From NCBI GenBank assembly GCA_934167735.1, contig CAKPLV010000013.1:1-11627 (forward strand): a stretch of DNA of 11,627 bases. Direction: 5' to 3'. The notes under the pieces were generated by a model. That model was not told the DNA's origin and did not search any database. It saw only the letters and a list, made by a program, of their open reading frames with translations. Each line of letters starts with the position of its first letter. Position 1 is the first letter of the stretch. This document shows positions 7,301-11,627 of the stretch, in pieces. A program made the translations under genes and the position numbers. This DNA comes from an uncultured Clostridia bacterium (GTDB lineage: Bacteria > Bacillota > Clostridia > TANB77 > CAG-508).

Positions 7301-8239
7301 ATGCATGGTTTAAGAAAATTTTATTATAATAATAAATATAAAATATGGGGGATTATAGTATTTATAGTTGTTGTTCTTTTTTCTATATATACATTAAACA
7401 ACATTGTTAAGATACAAAATCAAAATGCTTTGACTTCAAATGTTAATAATACTAATAAAATTAATCAAAGTGTTTCAAATAATTCTAATACATTTATGAG
7501 CTCCAATAAATCTGGCATTACTGGAAATGAGATTAGTGAAGCTGAAATAGATAAAGTAAAAAAAATAATTGATCAATTTATTACATATTGTAATCAAAAA
7601 GATATTAGTAAAGCATATGAAATGCTATCAGATGATTGCAAAAAGGTTTTATATCAAGATGCTGATAAATTTAAAACATTATATTATGACAAGGTTTTTA
7701 ATGGAGATAATAAACAAGTTGGCATAGAAAACTGGATTTCAGATACATATAAAATTAAGTTTATAGATGATATAATGAGTACAGGTAAAATTTCAGATAC
7801 TAATTTACAAGATTATTATACAATTGTAGAAGATGGAAATGGTAATATAAAGTTAAATATAAATAATTTTATTAAAACAGAAAAAATAAATACAGAAACT
7901 AAAGAAAAAAATATAAAATTTAATGTTTTATATAGAAATGTATATATTGATTATGAAGAGTATATTTTAAATGTAGAAAATAATACTGAAAATAAAATAA
8001 TATTGGATTCAAAGAATGACACAAAATCAATTTATGTTTTAGATAAAAATGAAGTAAAATATTATGCGTATTCAAATGAATTATTAAGTAATTTATTAAG
8101 CATAAATAACGGATTTTCAACACAAATGACAATAAAATTTATAAAAAATTATAGTAGTACATCAAAAAATGATAAACAAATTGTTTTTACTGATGTACAG
8201 ATAAATGATCAAAAAGAACATATCTATATTGATATATAA
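7301..8239 (+). CDS. Single-pass membrane protein, VirB8-like (NTF2-type domain plus possible Ig-like domain)
   Basis: A 312-residue protein with AAGGAGG (7285-7291) nine bases before the ATG. A short basic cytoplasmic N-terminus precedes one helix (about 16-33, WGIIVFIVVVLFSIYTL). An Asn/Ser-rich extracellular linker runs to about 75. A segment then reads I.QFITYCNQKDISKAYEMLSDDCKK..., the helix pattern that starts NTF2-like folds, as in VirB8 and TcpC, the outer-face scaffolds of monoderm T4SS. The last hundred residues are beta-rich (YILNVENNTENKIILDS..., ending INNGFSTQMTIKF with VFTDVQIN). They look like a small Ig-like extracellular domain of the DUF4352 type. One VirB8-like protein is expected in such a locus and no other complete gene here fills the role. 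Coding is certain; the VirB8 assignment is inferred from architecture. Confidence 0.62.
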   Translation: MHGLRKFYYNNKYKIWGIIVFIVVVLFSIYTLNNIVKIQNQNALTSNVNNTNKINQSVSNNSNTFMSSNKSGITGNEISEAEIDKVKKIIDQFITYCNQKDISKAYEMLSDDCKKVLYQDADKFKTLYYDKVFNGDNKQVGIENWISDTYKIKFIDDIMSTGKISDTNLQDYYTIVEDGNGNIKLNINNFIKTEKINTETKEKNIKFNVLYRNVYIDYEEYILNVENNTENKIILDSKNDTKSIYVLDKNEVKYYAYSNELLSNLLSINNGFSTQMTIKFIKNYSSTSKNDKQIVFTDVQINDQKEHIYIDI

Positions 8240-8268
8240 AAATTGCATATAATATGCAATTTTTTTTT
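8238..8268 (+). terminator. Intrinsic terminator after the VirB8-like gene
   Basis: The sequence starting within the stop codon forms a stem of AAAAATTGCAT (8238-8248) with ATGCAATTTTT (8254-8264) around a short AT loop. The T-tract continues to 8268. The stem is AT-rich with only two G-C pairs, so it is weaker than the terminator at 1038-1087, but the long uninterrupted U-tract supports the call. It separates the machinery genes from the hydrolase gene, which has its own promoter. Confidence 0.75.
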
Positions 8269-8309
8269 GAGCAAAATGTCGAAAAATTGTAGTAACTCAT
8301 TAAGTTATA

Positions 8310-8318
8310 TGCTATAAT
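8310..8318 (+). promoter_or_regulatory. Extended -10 promoter for the hydrolase gene
   Basis: TGCTATAAT (8310-8318) is a perfect extended -10 element (TGN followed by TATAAT) in the only sizeable gap after a terminator. The best -35-like match, TTGTAG at 8287-8292, has a 20-bp spacer; at 17 bp the sequence is TAGTAA. This fits the tolerance of extended -10 promoters for a poor -35. Transcription would begin near 8325, leaving a leader of roughly 15-25 bases. The interrupted palindrome TAACT-CATTA-AGTTA (8293-8307) fills the spacer and could be an operator. Confidence 0.65.
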
Positions 8319-8335
8319 TAAAATATAATGTTTTC

Positions 8336-8345
8336 AAGAGGTGAT
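8336..8345 (+). promoter_or_regulatory. Ribosome binding site overlapping the apparent GTG start
   Basis: AAGAGGTGAT at 8336-8345 is nearly the same ribosome site as that before the ATG at 187 (AAAGAGGTGAT). Here the GTG at 8341 lies inside the site itself, so it cannot be both anti-Shine-Dalgarno target and start codon. In-frame candidates at usable distance are ATT at 8350 and, less likely, AAA at 8347. The nearest in-frame ATG is at 8437 and lacks a ribosome site. The site is clear; which codon it serves is not. Confidence 0.6.
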
Positions 8346-11247
8346 AAAAATTAATATTTTTAATTATAATAAATCAGGTAATAATGAAAAAAATGTAATA
8401 AAAGATAAGCCAAAACAGATAATAAAAAAGATTGGTATGCTTATTTTGAAAAAATTAATATTGATTCTATTACCAGTTGCAATGATTATGATAATTATTT
8501 CAGCTGCTACATGGTATGTTTTTCAAGATGAAGGAACATGGGATACTAAAGAAAAAGGAAATCCATCAACATATACAAAAAGTGGAACCATTAGTGGAAC
8601 AAATGGAATAACAGTTGATAAGAAAGATATGATTAGAAAAAATTTATTAAATATAGGATATACAGATGAACAAATTGATAGTTTAACAGATATAGATATA
8701 ATTAGAATTTTTAAAATTAATACAAAATTAAATAAAATTGTAACAAGCTTAGATGAGCTCACACATGCCGAATTATTATGGTGTATGAATACAGTATATT
8801 CCAAATATCTTACAAAAGTTGAAGATTTAGAGTATTTACTAAATGCTGAATTAGTAACGCAATATCCTAAAATAGATAATCTAAGTGAAGATAAATTAAA
8901 TGGAATCGTTACTTTCGAGAGACATCAAGTTGATCCAGATACACAAGCTGAAACTGTAACAACATTGAGGTATATTTCAAATGATGAATTTACATCTTTA
9001 TTCGAAAGTTATAAGCAAACTGGAAAAAAAGATATATTTAGTTGTTTTACTTTAGATGATAGTGGAAATGCAAAAATTGCAACATGGATAAGAGAAGAAG
9101 GTGCATATAATAGTAATAATACAACATCTCAAAATGATAGAAAAAAAATAAGAAGTGGAGTAACTGGAGAGGATATTACAGGAATAGATGAGAGATATGC
9201 GGTTCAGAATAATAATGCAGATTCTATAAATGCTTCATATACTAGCTATTATATATCAGAACAATCTATAAACTATAAGTCAATGATACAACAATATACT
9301 TTGCCATTTGAATATTTATGGTCATTACTTGTTATGGGAGATAGTAGTGATTTTGCTTTAAAACTGGCGCAACTGGCATATAACTCAGAAATAAAAATAG
9401 GTGTATATGATAATATTGTAAAAACAATAGAAACAAATACTGAAAAATATACAGAACAATTTAGAGAAAGATATAGATACTATGAAGATGGTTCTTTGGA
9501 AAAGTGGAGACCTACTGATACCGAATGGAAAGAAGAAAAACATGATTATGAGCATGTTAATGTGGTAACAACATATACAGATACTGTTCAAATTGAAGTT
9601 ATGCATGCAAATACATGGACTGTTGAAGTAACAGTAAATTATAATAATACAGTAACAAATGGAGATGGATATGAAAATGAAGTTCTTGGATCTGACGAAG
9701 AATGGGATACAAGTGATTCGACATATCGTAGTTGGACAGAAAGCTCTGGAAGTGAAGAAGATGGAACAGAAGAAACAATTAGCTGTGAAGAATATTATGA
9801 TAAACATAAGAGGACAATTAATAAATCAAATATATCTAAGTTAGAAACTGTAAATAGTACATATCAGAAAGAACCTTCTGAAATAAAAGAAAAGACAGAT
9901 ACAGATGAAAATACTGACATGAATTTTGTGAAATTGTTTAAGGATGATTATAATGTTAGAACAAATCTATCAAATCCAAGTACAGTAAATTGGCTGATAT
10001 CCATTTTGGAAAATAATGCAGACACTAATAATATGGTAGATTTAACCAAATATTTAATATATAAAGCAACAAATAATAAATCATTTAAAGTAGATTATGA
10101 TTTTGGGGTATTTGATACAACTTCATATAGTTCTGTAAGCGAAATATATGGTGGAAGCGTAGAAGAGAAACTATGGTATTCTTTAAAAGCTTCTGGATAT
10201 AGTGATTATGCTGCAGCAGGATTGATGGGAAATCTAAAGCATGAATCAAGTTTACAACCTAATAATTTACAAGATTCTTTTCAAAAAAAATATGGTACAG
10301 ATGAAGAATATACCAATAATATGAATAATGGTGTATATTCTTATGAAGAAATAAAAAATGATGAAGCTGGGTATGGAATTGTACAGTGGACAAAATCAAG
10401 GAAGGCTGGATTATATAGATTTTCTCAAGATAGAGGTACAAGTATTGATGATATAGATACACAAATAATTTTCTTGTTAGGAGAATTAACAGGAAAAGGA
10501 GAAGCTGCAAGTTATACAACTATTAGAAAAAGCGGGTGGATAAAAAGTGAAAAAATAATTAGTACAAATGAGGACTGGGCAAATGCAACTTCTGTTGATG
10601 ATGCTACACTGTATTTTATGAGATTTTTTGAATCACCAGGAAATAAAAGCTCTCTAGAGAATAGACAAAAATATGCCGAATCTTACTATGAGATGTTTAA
10701 GGGAAAAACGAATCCAGAAGTAAATGATAGTACATGGACTAGAAGAGGAAAGGTTAGTTTTCCAAGATATTCACAAAGTGATTCGAGATGGGGTAACAAT
10801 GCATATAATTATAAAACTGGAGGAACAATCAGATCTGGAGGCTGTGGTGCAAGTGCTTTAGCTATGGCTGTATCTGGATTTACAAAGCAAGAGGTTACTC
10901 CAGCGAATATTGTAAATTATTTAAATTCAATAAATGTAAATACTGTATATAATGGAGCTAAATCAGCACAACAAGTGGCAAATAAATATGGTTTAACATA
11001 TAGCTTTATTTCTAGAACTGATGTCAATGCAATTAATACGGCTCTTGATGCAGGAAAATGTTTAATATTTTCAATAAAAGCAAATGGTATATATACTGGA
11101 TCAGGCCATTTTATAATGTGTTATGGTAGAGAAGGGTCTGAATACTTTGTAATTGAATCAGGAAGCTTTTACCAAACTGATAGAGGATATTCATTTAATC
11201 AAGTATTTACAAGAGGATCTCAGGGAGTATTTGTGATTGGTAAGTAA
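8341..11247 (+). CDS. VirB1-like bifunctional cell-wall hydrolase (phage-tail lysozyme domain plus C39-like peptidase domain)
   Basis: Up to 968 residues if read from GTG 8341; the true start may be a few codons later. A basic cytoplasmic N-terminus is followed by one membrane helix (about 33-56), then a long extracellular part. Residues 60-430 form an unassigned, mostly helical region. An acidic Ser/Glu-rich linker spans about 439-482. From about 604 comes a phage-tail-lysozyme-type domain: AAAGLMGNLKHESS with probable catalytic Glu635, then GYGIVQWT at 677-684. From about 800 a papain-like C39_2-type domain follows: SQSDSRW, then GGCGASALAMA with Cys835 and GHFIMCYG with His923. The enzyme should cleave glycan and possibly peptide bonds in peptidoglycan so the secretion apparatus can cross the wall, the role of VirB1/Tn916 Orf14-type proteins. 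The third catalytic residue of the peptidase is unusual (Glu939/Ser940 where Asp/Asn is common). It is transcribed from its own promoter. Confidence 0.88.
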   Translation: MIKINIFNYNKSGNNEKNVIKDKPKQIIKKIGMLILKKLILILLPVAMIMIIISAATWYVFQDEGTWDTKEKGNPSTYTKSGTISGTNGITVDKKDMIRKNLLNIGYTDEQIDSLTDIDIIRIFKINTKLNKIVTSLDELTHAELLWCMNTVYSKYLTKVEDLEYLLNAELVTQYPKIDNLSEDKLNGIVTFERHQVDPDTQAETVTTLRYISNDEFTSLFESYKQTGKKDIFSCFTLDDSGNAKIATWIREEGAYNSNNTTSQNDRKKIRSGVTGEDITGIDERYAVQNNNADSINASYTSYYISEQSINYKSMIQQYTLPFEYLWSLLVMGDSSDFALKLAQLAYNSEIKIGVYDNIVKTIETNTEKYTEQFRERYRYYEDGSLEKWRPTDTEWKEEKHDYEHVNVVTTYTDTVQIEVMHANTWTVEVTVNYNNTVTNGDGYENEVLGSDEEWDTSDSTYRSWTESSGSEEDGTEETISCEEYYDKHKRTINKSNISKLETVNSTYQKEPSEIKEKTDTDENTDMNFVKLFKDDYNVRTNLSNPSTVNWLISILENNADTNNMVDLTKYLIYKATNNKSFKVDYDFGVFDTTSYSSVSEIYGGSVEEKLWYSLKASGYSDYAAAGLMGNLKHESSLQPNNLQDSFQKKYGTDEEYTNNMNNGVYSYEEIKNDEAGYGIVQWTKSRKAGLYRFSQDRGTSIDDIDTQIIFLLGELTGKGEAASYTTIRKSGWIKSEKIISTNEDWANATSVDDATLYFMRFFESPGNKSSLENRQKYAESYYEMFKGKTNPEVNDSTWTRRGKVSFPRYSQSDSRWGNNAYNYKTGGTIRSGGCGASALAMAVSGFTKQEVTPANIVNYLNSINVNTVYNGAKSAQQVANKYGLTYSFISRTDVNAINTALDAGKCLIFSIKANGIYTGSGHFIMCYGREGSEYFVIESGSFYQTDRGYSFNQVFTRGSQGVFVIGK

Positions 11248-11262
11248 AAAGGAGATTATTGT

Positions 11263-11627
11263 ATGGAAAAGAAAAAGAAAATTATTATAATGTTATTAAT
11301 TTTTATAATAATTATAATAACAAGTATTGTTTTTTATATGCTGAAAACGTTAAATGAAGAGAAGAAAATAACTTCTGAGGATAATAAGATATTAGAAGAC
11401 AGTTTTGAAGCTAATAATCAATGGAACCTAATTAATAAAATAGATGATTATATATTTATAAAAGAGTGTATAAATAAATATATAAATTATTCAGATAATG
11501 TTAAGAATGATACAGATAACATTGATAATTTAGAAAGTATAACAGAACAATTAAAAAGCATATTACCAAAAAATGTTATTAATGAAATGGAAATTAATGA
11601 CTCTAATATATATAATAAGGTTGGGAT
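11263..11627 (+). CDS. Single-pass membrane protein, unrecognised (3' end outside window)
   Basis: The ATG at 11263 has AAAAAGGAG (11246-11254) eight bases upstream and follows the hydrolase stop codon by 15 bases, so it belongs to the same transcript. At least 121 residues are visible. They comprise a lysine-rich start (MEKKKK), a very hydrophobic Ile-rich helix (about 7-26), then a charged extracellular segment containing WNLINKIDDYIFIKECINKYINYS and a later LKSILPKNVI. No lipobox cysteine or signal peptidase site is evident, so it is probably an anchored protein with an outer-face domain. The helix pattern before the break loosely recalls the start of NTF2-like/VirB8 domains, as in the gene at 7301, but no family can be named. 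The frame stays open to the window end with no frameshift. Confidence 0.7.
   Translation, partial: MEKKKKIIIMLLIFIIIIITSIVFYMLKTLNEEKKITSEDNKILEDSFEANNQWNLINKIDDYIFIKECINKYINYSDNVKNDTDNIDNLESITEQLKSILPKNVINEMEINDSNIYNKVG

Noticed and set aside
8328..8354. Eight-codon ATG frame (MFSRGDKN) as a leader peptide before the hydrolase
   Set aside because: It has no ribosome site of its own and its ATG lies next to the predicted transcription start. It covers the hydrolase ribosome site only by chance as far as I can tell.
9659..9844. 61-codon plus-strand frame within the hydrolase gene
   Set aside because: It overlaps the acidic linker of the real gene in another frame, lacks a ribosome site, and its protein has no recognisable features.
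1..11627. tRNA, rRNA, CRISPR array, insertion sequence, att site or origin
   Set aside because: I looked for cloverleaf-like segments, regularly spaced repeats, transposase or integrase motifs and long direct repeats. I found none; all gaps are short except 8240-8340, which is explained by a terminator and promoter.

Overview
The window is a strongly AT-rich, fully collinear (+ strand) gene block. It uses the standard bacterial code: TGG for Trp, TAA/TAG stops, and no in-frame TGA. Most genes have canonical AGGAGG-type ribosome binding sites, spacing is tight, and many products carry signal peptides or single membrane anchors. Low GC, strong Shine-Dalgarno sites and protein style point to a low-GC Bacillota, most probably a gut-type Clostridia or relative. 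The genus cannot be named from this sequence.

Layout: nearly everything belongs to one minimal, monoderm-type type IV secretion system (T4SS). Positions 1-1034 hold three tandem small VirB2-like pilin genes, the first cut by the window edge. A perfect 23-bp-arm terminator hairpin follows at 1038-1087, with a possible promoter just after it. From 1129 to 4595 lie a PrgI/VirB3-like membrane protein, a membrane-anchored protein that looks like a VirB4 N-terminal domain without the ATPase, and the VirB4 ATPase itself. These three genes overlap or lie almost end to end. From 4610 to 7282 is a long VirB6/TrbL-like channel protein with a cleavable signal and a large cytoplasmic tail. From 7301 to 8239 is a single-pass protein with a VirB8-like architecture, closed by a second terminator. 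A fresh extended -10 promoter at 8310-8318 then drives a 968-codon VirB1-like cell-wall hydrolase, which has a membrane anchor, a phage-tail-type lysozyme domain and a C39-like cysteine peptidase domain. At 11263 a further single-pass membrane protein starts and runs off the window.

Working model: the pilins assemble an extracellular or trans-envelope fibre. PrgI/VirB3-like, TraC-like, VirB4 and VirB6-like proteins form the inner-membrane energised platform. The VirB8-like protein and the last gene product act on the outer face of the membrane, and the bifunctional hydrolase opens peptidoglycan. No VirB7/VirB9/VirB10 or VirB11 homologue is seen, as expected for a single-membrane cell. No relaxase, VirD4 coupling protein, origin of transfer, integrase or insertion sequence is visible, so whether the machine moves DNA or protein is undecided here. 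The most interesting points are the pilin array with its internal terminator, the pilin-like motif repeated inside the VirB6-like protein, the ATPase-less VirB4-like partner, and the odd start region of the hydrolase gene.
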